Shown here: in pieces, positions 10,542-18,624 of the stretch
How positions within the stretch are numbered: position 1 is the stretch's first letter
How the letters are laid out: every line of letters starts with the position of its first letter
NCBI RefSeq assembly: GCF_014205015.1
Contig: NZ_JACHMO010000001.1
Location: 5,704,001-5,768,000 of the forward strand
Length of the DNA: 64,000 nt
Reading direction: 5' to 3'
From: Saccharothrix ecbatanensis
GTDB taxonomy: Bacteria; Actinomycetota; Actinomycetes; Mycobacteriales; Pseudonocardiaceae
Made by a program: the position numbers and the translations under genes
Notes under the pieces: generated by a model
The model's database searches: none
What the model saw: only the letters and a program-made list of their open reading frames with translations
Told to the model about the DNA's origin: nothing

Positions 10542-11396
10542 TCAGCGCAGGTCCAGCCCCAAGTCCAGAGCCGGGGCGGAGTGCGTGAGGCCGCCGACGG
10601 CCAGGTAGTCCACGCCGGTCTCGGCGTAGGCGCGGGCCACGGCCAGCGTCAGCCCGCCGGAGGCCTCCAGCCGGACGCCGCCCGCACGCCGCACCGCCTC
10701 CGCGCAGTCGGCGACGGTGAAGTTGTCCAGGAGCACCAGTTCCGCTCCCTCGGCCACGGCCTCGTCCAGCTGCTCCAGCGAATCGACCTCGACCTCGCAC
10801 GGCAGGTGCGGGGCGTGTGCGCGCACGGCCGCCATGGCCGCCCGCACGGAACCCGCGGCCCGCACGTGGTTGTCCTTGATCAGCACGGCGTCGCCGAGGC
10901 CGAGCCGGTGGTTCACGCCGCCACCACGGCGGACCGCGTACTTCTCCAGCAGCCGCAGGCCCGGCAGGGTCTTGCGGGAATCGCGCACGCGCGCCTTGGT
11001 GCCGGCGATCTCGTCCACCCAGGCGGCGGTGAGCGTGGCCACGCCGGAGAGGTGGCAGAGCAGGTTCAACGCCGTGCGCTCGGCGGTGAGCAGGCCGCGC
11101 ACCGATCCGCGCAGGACGAGGGCGGGCTCGCCGGGCACGGCCTTGTCGCCGTCCTCCCGACGCTCCAGCACCTCCACGTCGGTGACCTGGCGGAACACCT
11201 CCAGCGCCACCGGGACGCCCGCCAGCACACCGGCCGCGCGAGGCGTCAACTCGGCCACGGCGACCGCGTCGGCGGGCACGGTGGCCTCCGTCGTCGCGTC
11301 CGCGCCGTACCGCAGGTCTTCCTCGAGCGCCGTCGCGATCACGCGGCGCACGTCCCGCATGTCGAGTTCTTCCCGGGCTTCTTCCTGGGCGGTCAT
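10542..11396 (-). CDS. nadC: Nicotinate-nucleotide pyrophosphorylase (quinolinate phosphoribosyltransferase)
   Basis: Joins quinolinate and PRPP to give nicotinate mononucleotide, the third step of de novo NAD synthesis. The 284-aa length fits the family. Signature segments are LLCHLSGVATLT, DSRKTLPGLR, YAVRRGGGVNHRLGL and AVLIKDNH, carrying the Arg/His/Lys residues that bind both phosphates. The ATG overlaps the nadB stop by four bases (ATGA). Last gene of the nadA-nadB-nadC operon. A second ATG at codon 13 (MRDVRRVIATAL) is a possible alternative start. Confidence 0.97.
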   Translation of the reverse strand: MTAQEEAREELDMRDVRRVIATALEEDLRYGADATTEATVPADAVAVAELTPRAAGVLAGVPVALEVFRQVTDVEVLERREDGDKAVPGEPALVLRGSVRGLLTAERTALNLLCHLSGVATLTAAWVDEIAGTKARVRDSRKTLPGLRLLEKYAVRRGGGVNHRLGLGDAVLIKDNHVRAAGSVRAAMAAVRAHAPHLPCEVEVDSLEQLDEAVAEGAELVLLDNFTVADCAEAVRRAGGVRLEASGGLTLAVARAYAETGVDYLAVGGLTHSAPALDLGLDLR

Positions 11397-13015
11397 GCCA
11401 CTCCCATCGCGACGACCGGGTCCGCCAGCACCGGCTGGCCGGACGGGTTGAGCCGGACGACCTGGCTGCGCGACCAGCGCACCTCGTCCCGCTCGGTGAA
11501 ATCGGTGCGGACGTGGCAGCCGCGCGACTCGTCACGTTCCGCCGCCGCCGCGATCAGCGCACGCGCGGCCACGGTGAGCGCCGCGTCCTCCACCAGTTCC
11601 CGGGTGTCCAGCACACGGTCCACAGTGGACAAGTCGAGCACCGAGCCCACCACGGCCAGGCCCTCGGCGTCACGGCCGATCGCCGCGTACCGGGACATGA
11701 CGCGCTGCAACGAGTCACGTGCCGCGACCGGCGCCGTCGGCAACTGCACGGGTCCGGTGGCAGAGCAGCGGGCCAGCACGTTGAGCGCGATGTCCGCGGC
11801 GACCGCCTCGGCCGCGCGCGTGCCGACGACCAGGCCTTCGAGCAGGCTGTTGGACGCCAGCCGGTTCGCGCCGTGCAGCCCGGTCCGGGCCACCTCACCC
11901 GCCGCGTACAGGCCGGTCACGCCCGTTCGTCCGTCCACATCGGACACCACGCCGCCGCACGCGAAGTGCGCCGCGGGCGCCACCGGGATCGGCTCGCCCG
12001 CCGGGTCGATGCCCGCCTGGCGGCACGCCGCGTGCACGGTCGGGAACCGGCGCGCGAAGTCGGAAATGCCTGTGGCGTCGAGGAAGACGTGGTCGTCCAC
12101 GCCGCCGGGCGAGGCCGCCATGTGCCGGGTGATCGCCGCCGCGACGACGTCCCGCGGCGCCAGGTCCTCCAGCGGGTGCATGCCCCGCATGACCCGCGCG
12201 CCGGTCGCGTCGACCAGCACCGCGCCCTCACCGCGCACCGCCTCGGTCACCAACGGGCAGCGGCCACGCGCGCCGCGCCCGGTGTAGAGCACGGTCGGGT
12301 GGAACTGGACGAACTCGACGTCCGCCGCCACCGCGCCCGCGCGCAACGCCAGCGCCAGACCGTCGCCGGTGGCCACCTCCGGGTTGGACGTCGCCTGGTA
12401 CAGCTGGCCGAGGCCGCCGCTGGCCAGCAGCACCGCGGGCGCGCTGAGCACACCGGGCACGCCGTTGCCGTCCAGCACGAGCAGACCGCAGACCTGGCCG
12501 AGCGGAGTCCTGATCGCATCGACGGCGACGTGCTGCTCCAGCACCGGCACCCGCCCGTCGGACGCCGCCGCCAACAGCGCGCGCTCCACCTCCGCGCCGG
12601 TCGCGTCACCGCCCGCGTGCACCACCCGGAACGCGCTGTGCCCGCCCTCCCGCGTGCGGGCCAGCCCACCGGTCGGCGACGCGTCGAACACCGCGCCGCG
12701 CTCGCGCAGCCTGGCCACGGCCGCCGGACCGCCCGCGATGATCGCCTGCACGGCGTCCTCGTCGCACAGCCCCGCACCCGCGACCAGCGTGTCGCGCACG
12801 TGCGCGTCGACCGAGTCGCCCTCGTCGTGCTCGCCTGGCAGCACGACGGCAACGCCGCCCTGAGCCCAGCGCGTGTTGCCGTCCTCACCGGACGCCTTCG
12901 TCAGCACCAGGACGCGGAGCCCCAGCTCACGGGCACGCAGCGCCGCCGTCAGACCGGCGACACCCGTGCCGACCACGACCAGGTCGGCTCTCGCCTCCCA
13001 CAGCGGGGTGTTCAT
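11393..13015 (-). CDS. nadB: L-aspartate oxidase
   Basis: FAD enzyme that oxidises L-aspartate to iminoaspartate, which NadA condenses with dihydroxyacetone phosphate. The 540-aa chain starts [27 protein letters not shown] is the dinucleotide-binding glycine motif. Further flavoprotein marks are [28 protein letters not shown] and [10 protein letters not shown]. The ATG at 13015 overlaps the nadA stop by four bases, so a much longer open frame reaching into nadA is not used. The C-terminal helical domain (about residue 410 on) is complete. Translation is coupled on both sides. Confidence 0.97.
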   Translation of the reverse strand: MNTPLWEARADLVVVGTGVAGLTAALRARELGLRVLVLTKASGEDGNTRWAQGGVAVVLPGEHDEGDSVDAHVRDTLVAGAGLCDEDAVQAIIAGGPAAVARLRERGAVFDASPTGGLARTREGGHSAFRVVHAGGDATGAEVERALLAAASDGRVPVLEQHVAVDAIRTPLGQVCGLLVLDGNGVPGVLSAPAVLLASGGLGQLYQATSNPEVATGDGLALALRAGAVAADVEFVQFHPTVLYTGRGARGRCPLVTEAVRGEGAVLVDATGARVMRGMHPLEDLAPRDVVAAAITRHMAASPGGVDDHVFLDATGISDFARRFPTVHAACRQAGIDPAGEPIPVAPAAHFACGGVVSDVDGRTGVTGLYAAGEVARTGLHGANRLASNSLLEGLVVGTRAAEAVAADIALNVLARCSATGPVQLPTAPVAARDSLQRVMSRYAAIGRDAEGLAVVGSVLDLSTVDRVLDTRELVEDAALTVAARALIAAAAERDESRGCHVRTDFTERDEVRWSRSQVVRLNPSGQPVLADPVVAMGVA

Positions 13016-14031
13016 TCGCCGCCGCCGGGCTGCCCGATCTCGATCATGCGCTGCACCGCGCCCCGGGCCCGCTCGGCGGTCTCCAGGTCGACGTGCACCT
13101 CGTCCTTGCCCTCGCGCAGCCCGCGCAGCAGGGCCGCCGGGGTGATCATCTTCATGTAGCGGCACGACGCCCGGTCGTTCACCGCCCGGAAGTCGATCCC
13201 CGGCGCGGCCCGGCGCAGCTGGTGCAGCATGCCGATCTCGGTGGCAACCAGCACCGACTTCGCGCTGGTCCGCCGCGCGGCCGTGATCATGTCGCCGGTC
13301 GACAGGATCTTCACCTTGTCGCCGGGCACGATGCCCTCGCCCGCCAGGTAGAGCGCCGACGTGGCGCAGCCGCACTCGGGGTGGATGAACAGGTCCGCCT
13401 CCGGGTTCGCCGCCGCGCGCGCCGCCAGCTCCGGGCCGTTGATGCCCGCGTGGACGTGGCACTCCCCCGCCCAGATGTGCAGGTTCTCCCGGCCGGTCTC
13501 GCGCTTCACGTGCTGGCCGAGGTACTGGTCCGGCAGGAACAGCACCTCGCGGTCGGCGGGGATCGACTTCACCACGTCCACCGCGTTCGACGAGGTGCAG
13601 CAGATGTCCGTCTCCGCCTTCACCTCGGCCGTCGTGTTGACGTACGAGACGACCACCGCGCCGGGGTGCTCGGTCTTCCACTCGCGCAGCTGCTCGCCCG
13701 TGATCGAGTCGGCCAGCGAGCAGCCCGCCCGCTCGTCCGGGATCAGGACCGTCTTGTGCGGCGCGAGGATCTTCGCCGTCTCCGCCATGAAGTGCACGCC
13801 GCAGAACACGATGGTGGACGCGTCGCTCGCGGCCGCGATGCGGCTCAGCGCCAGCGAGTCACCGGTGTGGTGGGCGATGTCCTGGATCTCGGGGAGCTGG
13901 TAGTTGTGCGCCAGGATGACCGCGTCCCGCTCGCGCGCCAGCTCCAGCACCTCGTCACGCCATGCGGCGTCCGGCGCGATCCCGTCGTAGGCGCCGTCCG
14001 AGGTGCGCTCCACATAGGCGGTGGCGACCAT
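13012..14031 (-). CDS. nadA: Quinolinate synthase A
   Basis: [4Fe-4S] enzyme that forms quinolinate from iminoaspartate and dihydroxyacetone phosphate. The 339-aa product has the three cluster ligands of the family: C104 in RAGCSLAD, C191 in GECHVH and C290 in [16 protein letters not shown] near residue 42 and [10 protein letters not shown] near 142 are also conserved. The ATG at 14031 has a GGGAGGA Shine-Dalgarno sequence; the frame stays open upstream into nrtR but without family similarity. First gene of the operon, transcribed from a promoter overlapping the NrtR dyad. Confidence 0.97.
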   Translation of the reverse strand: MVATAYVERTSDGAYDGIAPDAAWRDEVLELARERDAVILAHNYQLPEIQDIAHHTGDSLALSRIAAASDASTIVFCGVHFMAETAKILAPHKTVLIPDERAGCSLADSITGEQLREWKTEHPGAVVVSYVNTTAEVKAETDICCTSSNAVDVVKSIPADREVLFLPDQYLGQHVKRETGRENLHIWAGECHVHAGINGPELAARAAANPEADLFIHPECGCATSALYLAGEGIVPGDKVKILSTGDMITAARRTSAKSVLVATEIGMLHQLRRAAPGIDFRAVNDRASCRYMKMITPAALLRGLREGKDEVHVDLETAERARGAVQRMIEIGQPGGGE

Positions 14032-14051
14032 GGGTTCCTCCCTTGAGCCAG

Positions 14052-14074
14052 GTTTTCGCCTATAGGTCGAAAAC
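14052..14074. promoter_or_regulatory. Putative NrtR operator between nadA and nrtR
   Basis: GTTTTCG (14052-14058) and CGAAAAC (14068-14074) are perfect 7-bp arms around CCTATAGGT. The minus-strand -10 for nadA (TATAGG) sits in the centre, so a bound repressor would block nadA. The dyad also covers the -35 region of nrtR. NrtR repressors of NAD genes are known to bind such dyads in nad promoters; that this one is used is inferred from position. Confidence 0.75.
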
Positions 14075-14082
14075 GTGGCCGA

Positions 14083-14095
14083 TAGTATCAGCCGA
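14083..14095 (+). promoter_or_regulatory. -10 box of nrtR (leaderless)
   Basis: TAGTAT at 14083-14088 is followed by 7 nt and the GTG at 14096. This selects 14096 over the GTG at 14075, which would place the start codon upstream of the -10 box. Confidence 0.6.
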
Positions 14096-14785
14096 GTGGG
14101 ACTTGCCGGGCATGAGGTGCTGGCCGCGGTGCTCCAGGTGAGAGCCGGATCACTCCAGGTCATGCTGTGGGAGCGCGCTCGGGAACCGCACGCTCACCGC
14201 TGGTCACTGCCCGGCGGCGGACTCGGCGACGACGAGGACGTGGAGACGTCGATCCGGCGTCAGCTGGCGGAGAAAGTGGACGTGCGACAACTGTCACACG
14301 TGGAGCAGCTGGCCGTCTTCAGCAACCCCGCGCGGGTGCCCGGCCTCCGGGTCGTGGCGACGGCGTTCCTCGGCCTGGTGCCGTCCCACATCGACCCGGT
14401 GGTGCCGTCCGACACGGCGTGGCACCCCGTGGACACCCTGCCCTCGACGGCGTTCGACCACCAGGCGATCTGCCGCCGTGCCCGGAGCCGGCTGGCGTCG
14501 AAGCTGTCGTACACGAACCTGGGGTTCGCGTTGGCGCCGCCGGAGTTCACGATCTCCGCGTTGCGCTCGCTGTACTCGGCGGCGCTGGGATACAAGGTGT
14601 CGGCGACCAACCTGCAACGCGTGCTGTCGCGGCGGGGGTTGCTCGAGCCGACGGGCGGGACCGTGCAGCCGGGGCCGTCCGGTGGTCGGCCGGCGGCGCT
14701 GTTCCGGTTCGTGTCCGGGGAAATGCGGATCACCGATCCCTTCGCCGTGCTGCGGCCACCGTCCACCCGTAGCTTGGGCTCGTGA
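14096..14785 (+). CDS. nrtR: NrtR, Nudix-related transcriptional repressor of NAD synthesis
   Basis: A 229-aa two-domain regulator. Residues about 1-135 are a Nudix fold; the Nudix box G-x5-E-x7-RE-x2-EE is degenerate here (RQLAEKV in place of REUxEEx), so ADP-ribose would be sensed but not hydrolysed. Residues about 140-229 are the winged-helix domain typical of NrtR ([48 protein letters not shown]). It is divergent from nadABC with a dyad between them, the arrangement expected of an autoregulated repressor of de novo NAD synthesis. The downstream LON-domain gene overlaps its stop (GTGA). A longer start at GTG 14075 is open. Confidence 0.9.
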   Translation: MGLAGHEVLAAVLQVRAGSLQVMLWERAREPHAHRWSLPGGGLGDDEDVETSIRRQLAEKVDVRQLSHVEQLAVFSNPARVPGLRVVATAFLGLVPSHIDPVVPSDTAWHPVDTLPSTAFDHQAICRRARSRLASKLSYTNLGFALAPPEFTISALRSLYSAALGYKVSATNLQRVLSRRGLLEPTGGTVQPGPSGGRPAALFRFVSGEMRITDPFAVLRPPSTRSLGS

Positions 14786-15462
14786 CGACGACGCTCCCCC
14801 TTTTTCCGCTGGGCACCGTGCTGCTGCCCGGGGCGTCCCTGCCGCTGCACGTGTTCGAGCCCCGCTACCGGCAGTTGACCGTCGACCTGGTGACGGGCGC
14901 GGTGCCGGAGCGGACGTTCGGCGTCGTGTCGATCAAGCAGGGGTGGGAGGTCGGCGCGGAGAACGTCGAGGCGCTGTGCGACGTCGGGTGCACGGCGGTG
15001 CTCCAGGAGGCGCGGCGGCTGCCGGACGGGCGGTACGACCTGACCACCGTCGGCGGGCGGCGGTTCCGGCTGCTGGACGTGGACGGGGACAGCGCGCCGT
15101 ACCTGATCGCGTCGGTGCGGTGGCTGCCGGACACGGAGGCGCCGCCGGAGGTCGAAGCCGTGCTGCCGTTGTTGGCGGAGAGCGCGCGTGCGGCGCACGG
15201 GCGGTACCGGGACGTGGCGTACGAGAGCGTGACGCGCCGGCCGCCGGCGGCCGACACGGCGATGGCCGACCTGGCGTACGCGTTGGCGGGCGACTGCCTG
15301 TTGACGTTGGAGGACCGGCAGCGGCTGCTGGAGGAGACGTCGCCGGCGCGTCGGCTGCGGCTCGTGCGGAAAGTGCTGCACCGCGAGGCGGGCATTCTCG
15401 ACGCGCTGAGCGCCGTGCCCGCGCCGTTGTCGGAATTGGGCCACCTGCCTCATCGCAACTGA
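14782..15462 (+). CDS. LON N-terminal substrate-binding domain protein
   Basis: A 226-aa stand-alone LON substrate-binding domain: LPLFPLGTVLLPGASLPLHV and FEPRYRQL at the N-terminus are the family signature, and there is no AAA+ or protease domain. Such proteins are widespread in actinobacteria and are thought to bind unfolded or specific proteins; no partner is known. The GTG start overlaps the nrtR stop, so it is co-transcribed with the NAD repressor. A functional link is not evident. The last third is helical and charged (EETSPARRLRLVRKVLHREA). Confidence 0.9.
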   Translation: MTTTLPLFPLGTVLLPGASLPLHVFEPRYRQLTVDLVTGAVPERTFGVVSIKQGWEVGAENVEALCDVGCTAVLQEARRLPDGRYDLTTVGGRRFRLLDVDGDSAPYLIASVRWLPDTEAPPEVEAVLPLLAESARAAHGRYRDVAYESVTRRPPAADTAMADLAYALAGDCLLTLEDRQRLLEETSPARRLRLVRKVLHREAGILDALSAVPAPLSELGHLPHRN

Positions 15463-15480
15463 CCGTTCCGGCGCCCGGTG

Positions 15481-15493
15481 TAGGATCCCGCGA
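15481..15493 (+). promoter_or_regulatory. -10 box of aroD (leaderless)
   Basis: TAGGAT at 15481-15486, then CCCGCGA (7 nt), then the ATG at 15494. No Shine-Dalgarno sequence precedes the start. Confidence 0.55.
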
Positions 15494-16231
15494 ATGAATA
15501 CCATGCGTGCGCTGGTCGACGGCGGTGTGCCCCTGGTCGCGGTGAGCTTCGACGACAACGACTGCGAGCGTGCGGCCCGGGAAGCGCTGGCTTCCGGTGT
15601 CGACGTGGCGGAATTGCGCATCGACCGGTTCTCGCGGACCGATGTCGGGCACGTGCTGGAAAAGGTGCACGCGTTCCGGGGCCTGCCGGTCCTGGCGACC
15701 GTGCGTTCAGCCGTCGAGGGTGGCGGGTGGGGCGGCACCGAGGAGGAGCGCCTCGACCTGTTCCGCGCCGTCGCGCCGCTGGTGGACGCGGTGGACGTCG
15801 AGCTGTCGTCGGGCGGCATCCTGACCGACGTGATCAGCGCGGCGCGTGCGCACGACGCGCTGTCGATCGTGTCGTACCACAATTTCGACCACACGCCCGG
15901 TCTCGACTCGCTCGAAGCCATTGTCCGTGACGCCGAAACCGCCGGGGCCGATATCGTCAAAATCTCCACGATGGCGACGTCCGGCACCGACGTGAAGACC
16001 CTGGCATCGCTTTTGCTGAACGCCGGCGAGAATACGCAAATGATCGTCATCGCAATGGGCGCGACCGGCACCGCGTCACGAATCTTCTTCCCCGCTCTGG
16101 GCTCGCGCCTCACTTATACGTTCATCGGCCACCAGCCCACGTCGGGCCAACTCGATTTCGCCGAGACGTTCGCCCTGATGCGCAAGTTCTACCCGGAGTT
16201 CGACCGGCGGAAGGCCCCCGGCGGCTCCTGA
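15494..16231 (+). CDS. aroD: 3-dehydroquinate dehydratase, type I
   Basis: Converts 3-dehydroquinate to 3-dehydroshikimate through a Schiff base. The 245-aa chain is the type I (class I aldolase) fold: E40 in AELRID, catalytic H129 in SYHNFDHTPG and Schiff-base lysine K156 in DIVKISTMA; GHQPTSGQL closes the active site. Most actinobacteria use the unrelated type II enzyme (AroQ) for the shikimate pathway, so this copy may be catabolic (quinate/shikimate use) or an extra enzyme. The neighbouring MFS transporter fits a catabolic role but does not prove it. The stop codon lies inside the first module of the following repeat. Confidence 0.92.
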   Translation: MNTMRALVDGGVPLVAVSFDDNDCERAAREALASGVDVAELRIDRFSRTDVGHVLEKVHAFRGLPVLATVRSAVEGGGWGGTEEERLDLFRAVAPLVDAVDVELSSGGILTDVISAARAHDALSIVSYHNFDHTPGLDSLEAIVRDAETAGADIVKISTMATSGTDVKTLASLLLNAGENTQMIVIAMGATGTASRIFFPALGSRLTYTFIGHQPTSGQLDFAETFALMRKFYPEFDRRKAPGGS

Positions 16232-16317
16232 GCGTTGAACTCGGGGGTCCTGAACGTAGGACACGCCTGTTCCGAACGTAGGACTCACGCGTCGCGAACG
16301 TAGGACTCACGCGACGG
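16227..16317 (+). repeat. Tandem run of the dispersed module family, period 23 (locus 2)
   Basis: Four head-to-tail units: 16227-16248, 16249-16271, 16272-16294 and 16295-16317. The last two share CGAACGTAGGACTCACGCG; the second has TGAACGTAGGACACGCC; the first is CTGAGCGTTGAACTCGGGGG. Unlike the other three loci there is no inverted partner, so this is half of the structure. It fills the gap between aroD and the MFS gene, both on the plus strand. Confidence 0.85.
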
Positions 16318-16344
16318 GGTGGTTCGCCCTCTTGCTCTATGGTG

Positions 16345-16361
16345 GGATTGTTCAACAATCC
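16345..16361. promoter_or_regulatory. Perfect palindromic operator upstream of the MFS gene
   Basis: GGATTGTT-C-AACAATCC, 8-bp perfect arms around one base. It is AT-rich against its surroundings and just after a possible -10 (TATGGT, 16338-16343). The TTGTN-NACAA shape resembles sites of GntR (FadR/FCD)-type regulators. No such regulator is encoded nearby. Confidence 0.65.
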
Positions 16362-16412
16362 TCTAGCGTGTGGGGTACGGCACACCCTCACGGCTGCGAG
16401 GTGATCCCCGAG

Positions 16413-17675
16413 ATGAGCACCACGGACATCGACACCGAGGAAGTCCGAGGCCCGTTCGCCTGGTTCCACACGCTGGGTCGCAACGGCAAACGGGCGTTCG
16501 TCGGCGCGTTCGGCGGCTTCGGCCTGGACGCCTACGACTTCCAGGTCCTCCCCCTGGGCCTGTTCGCCATCACCGCCTACTTCGGCATCACCCAAGGCCA
16601 AGCGGGCCTGCTCAACACCGTCACCCTCGTCGTCTCCGCCCTCGGCGGCGCGATCGCGGGCATCTTCGCGGACCGCATCGGCCGGGTCCGCACCCTCATG
16701 ATCACCGTCATCACGTACGCCGTCTTCACCGTCCTGTGCGGCTTCGCCACCAGCTACGAGACGCTGCTGGTGTTCCGCGCCCTCCAGGGCCTGGGCTTCG
16801 GCGGCGAGTGGGCGGCCGGCGCGATCCTCGTCGCCGAGTACTGCAAACCCCAGTACCGCGGTCGCACGGTCGCGTTCATCCAGAGCTCGTGGGCCGTCGG
16901 CTGGGGCCTGAGCGTGATCGTCTACACCGTCGTGTTCAGCTTCCTGCCCCAGGACATCGCCTGGCGCGTGCTGTTCTGGACCGGCGCGATCCCCGCCGTC
17001 CTCGTCTTCTACATCCGCCGCAACGTCAAGGACGCCCCGAAGGCCGAGACGGCGCTGAAGTCCAGCCCGCGCAAGGGGAACTTCAAGGCCGTCTTCGCCG
17101 GGAAACTCGGCCGGACCACCCTGTTCGCCGCACTCCTCGCCACCGGCGTCCAAGGCGGCTACTACACGCTGGCGAGCTGGGTGCCGACGTTCCTCAAGAC
17201 CGAACGCGGCCTGAGCGTCGTCGGCACCGGCGGGTACCTGGCCCTGCTCATCACCGGCGCGTTCGCCGGGTACGTCACCGGCGGCTACCTGACCGACCGG
17301 CTCGGCCGCAAGCGCACCTTCACCCTGTTCGCCGTGCTCAGCGCGATCCTCCTCGTCCTGTTCACCCAGATACCCGCGGGCGCGAACTGGCTGATCCTGC
17401 TGGTCACGTTCCCGCTCGGCTTCACCTCGTCGGCGATCTTCAGCGGCTTCGGCGCGTTCCTCGCGGAGCTCTACCCGACCGAGCTGCGCGGCACCGGCCA
17501 GGGCTTCACCTACAACTTCGGCCGCGCGGTCGGCGCGTTCTTCCCGGCCCTGGTGGGATTCCTGGCGGAGAGCACGGGCGTGGGTGGCGCGATGATCGTC
17601 GGCGCGATCGCGTACGGCATCGCCGTGCTGGCGCTCCTCGGGCTCCCCGAGACGAAGGGCGCCGTGCTGACATGA
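16413..17675 (+). CDS. MFS transporter, sugar/aromatic-acid symporter type
   Basis: A 420-aa, 12-TM major facilitator. Family A-motif loop ADRIGRVRTLMI after TM2, GFGGEWAAGAILVAEY in TM4 (typical of the SHS/AAHS carboxylate and aromatic acid transporters), a repeated A-like motif DRLGRKRTF after TM8, and FLAELYPTELRGTGQGF before TM11. The conserved D in TM1 (GLDAYDFQVLPLG) fits proton-coupled import of an organic anion. The substrate is unknown; aroD next door suggests quinate, shikimate or a related aromatic acid as a guess. The ATG at 16413 follows GAGG; the upstream in-frame ATG at 16332 precedes the operator and is unlikely. Confidence 0.88.
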   Translation: MSTTDIDTEEVRGPFAWFHTLGRNGKRAFVGAFGGFGLDAYDFQVLPLGLFAITAYFGITQGQAGLLNTVTLVVSALGGAIAGIFADRIGRVRTLMITVITYAVFTVLCGFATSYETLLVFRALQGLGFGGEWAAGAILVAEYCKPQYRGRTVAFIQSSWAVGWGLSVIVYTVVFSFLPQDIAWRVLFWTGAIPAVLVFYIRRNVKDAPKAETALKSSPRKGNFKAVFAGKLGRTTLFAALLATGVQGGYYTLASWVPTFLKTERGLSVVGTGGYLALLITGAFAGYVTGGYLTDRLGRKRTFTLFAVLSAILLVLFTQIPAGANWLILLVTFPLGFTSSAIFSGFGAFLAELYPTELRGTGQGFTYNFGRAVGAFFPALVGFLAESTGVGGAMIVGAIAYGIAVLALLGLPETKGAVLT

Positions 17676-17770
17676 CCACGACACCGCAAGAGGTGCGCCG
17701 GCACCACGGCGGCCACGCGCCGGGGCACATGTTCGTCACCGACGTGCCCGACGCGGAGTACCGGCTCTGA
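17672..17770 (+). CDS. 32-aa peptide translationally coupled to the MFS transporter
   Basis: The ATG overlaps the MFS stop (ATGA). The 32-residue product begins MTTTPQEVRRHHGGHAPGH and ends VPDAEYRL; it is hydrophilic, histidine-rich at the centre and has no cysteine or signal peptide. The coupling and clean stop suggest it is translated. It could be a transporter-associated small protein or metal-binding peptide; I do not recognise a family. Confidence 0.5.
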   Translation: MTTTPQEVRRHHGGHAPGHMFVTDVPDAEYRL

Positions 17771-17798
17771 CCCGGCGGGTCCAACCCGAAAGGAGGAC

Positions 17799-18395
17799 CT
17801 AACCCAGCCTGCGACCGAGGTCGTCCAGACCGTTCCACGCGGCCAGGCAGCCGTACGCCAGCGCCGTGCCCAAGGGCCACGCCAGCACGCCCCACCACGT
17901 CTCCAGCACCGGGGCCAGGGCGATGACGTCACCGACCTCGGGCGCGGCGCCGACGGTGTACTTGCCGGCGGCCGTCCCGGTGCCGGTCAGCTGGCCCAGG
18001 TAGGCCGCCACGACCGAGCCGAGCGTGGCCGCCAGCATCACCACCGGCCCGCGCCGTTCCCGCAGCATCCACACCGCGATGCCGGTGATCAGCCCGATGC
18101 CCAGCCCGATCAGCACGAACAGCATCAGCCCGTCGAGCCGGTGGTAGCTCTCACCGGTCACCGGGACCATCGACGCGTCCTGCTGCACGACCACGTTCTG
18201 CGGCGGCGCGAGCCACGCCCACAGCCACCCCACGGGCAGCCCGAGCAGCGCGATCGCGGACAGCACGGAGAACGCGGGCAGCAGGTCCCGCTTCACCACC
18301 ACCCGCGGGCGCTGCACCACGTAGTAGTACTCGAACGCCGGCGCGGGTGGCACCCGAACGGGCGTGGCCCGCTCGTCCACCGGTTGCTCCGCCAC
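17799..18395 (-). CDS. DUF2567 membrane protein
   Basis: A 198-aa protein with four predicted membrane segments (LLPAFSVLSAIALLGLPVGW; GLMLFVLIGLGIGLITGIAV; VVMLAATLGSVVAAYLGQL; WWGVLAWPLGTALAYGCLAA) and an aromatic N-terminal patch FEYYYVVQRPRVVV. It matches the DUF2567 family that follows bioB-Rv1590 in Mycobacterium tuberculosis (Rv1591); this synteny supports the call. The GTG at 18395 is chosen because GGGAGG lies 7-8 nt upstream; an earlier GTG at 18413 has none. Function unknown. It ends 28 nt from the convergent 32-aa peptide gene. Confidence 0.75.
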   Translation of the reverse strand: MAEQPVDERATPVRVPPAPAFEYYYVVQRPRVVVKRDLLPAFSVLSAIALLGLPVGWLWAWLAPPQNVVVQQDASMVPVTGESYHRLDGLMLFVLIGLGIGLITGIAVWMLRERRGPVVMLAATLGSVVAAYLGQLTGTGTAAGKYTVGAAPEVGDVIALAPVLETWWGVLAWPLGTALAYGCLAAWNGLDDLGRRLG

Positions 18396-18435
18396 CCGAC
18401 GACCTCCCTGCACACGTGACCAGATGCAGGGCAGG

Positions 18436-18624
18436 TTACCGCGCGGAGGTGATCTCCCCGTGGCGGCTGCACGCGGCGGTCCAGCCGGCGGGCGTCACCT
18501 GCACCACCATCCGGCGCGCGCACTCGCCGCAGAACCGCGGCGGGTCGATCACGCCGAGCCGCGAGGCGCACGCCGAGTGGTCCGTCGCGGCAAGGTCCTT
18601 GCCGCAGTATCCGCAGTACGTCAC
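18436..18624 (-). CDS. bsaP: Biotin synthase auxiliary protein (BsaP-like, Rv1590 family)
   Basis: A 62-aa protein with conserved cysteines: C4 and C7 in [10 protein letters not shown]19 in [10 protein letters not shown]32 and C35 in [10 protein letters not shown], and a late C52/H54 in ACSRHGE. The mycobacterial counterpart encoded next to bioB is reported to be needed for BioB activity, probably by handling the iron-sulfur cluster used up as sulfur donor. Here the GTG start overlaps the bioB stop by four bases, so the two are coupled. The assignment rests on size, cysteine pattern and synteny with bioB and DUF2567. Confidence 0.82.
   Translation of the reverse strand: MTYCGYCGKDLAATDHSACASRLGVIDPPRFCGECARRMVVQVTPAGWTAACSRHGEITSAR

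Noticed and set aside
16249..16317. Possible CRISPR array
   Set aside because: The 23-bp units are directly adjacent without spacers, and no cas gene is present.
17790..17798. Strong Shine-Dalgarno-like AAAGGAGGA on the plus strand
   Set aside because: No start codon follows at usable distance; the sequence lies between two convergent genes.
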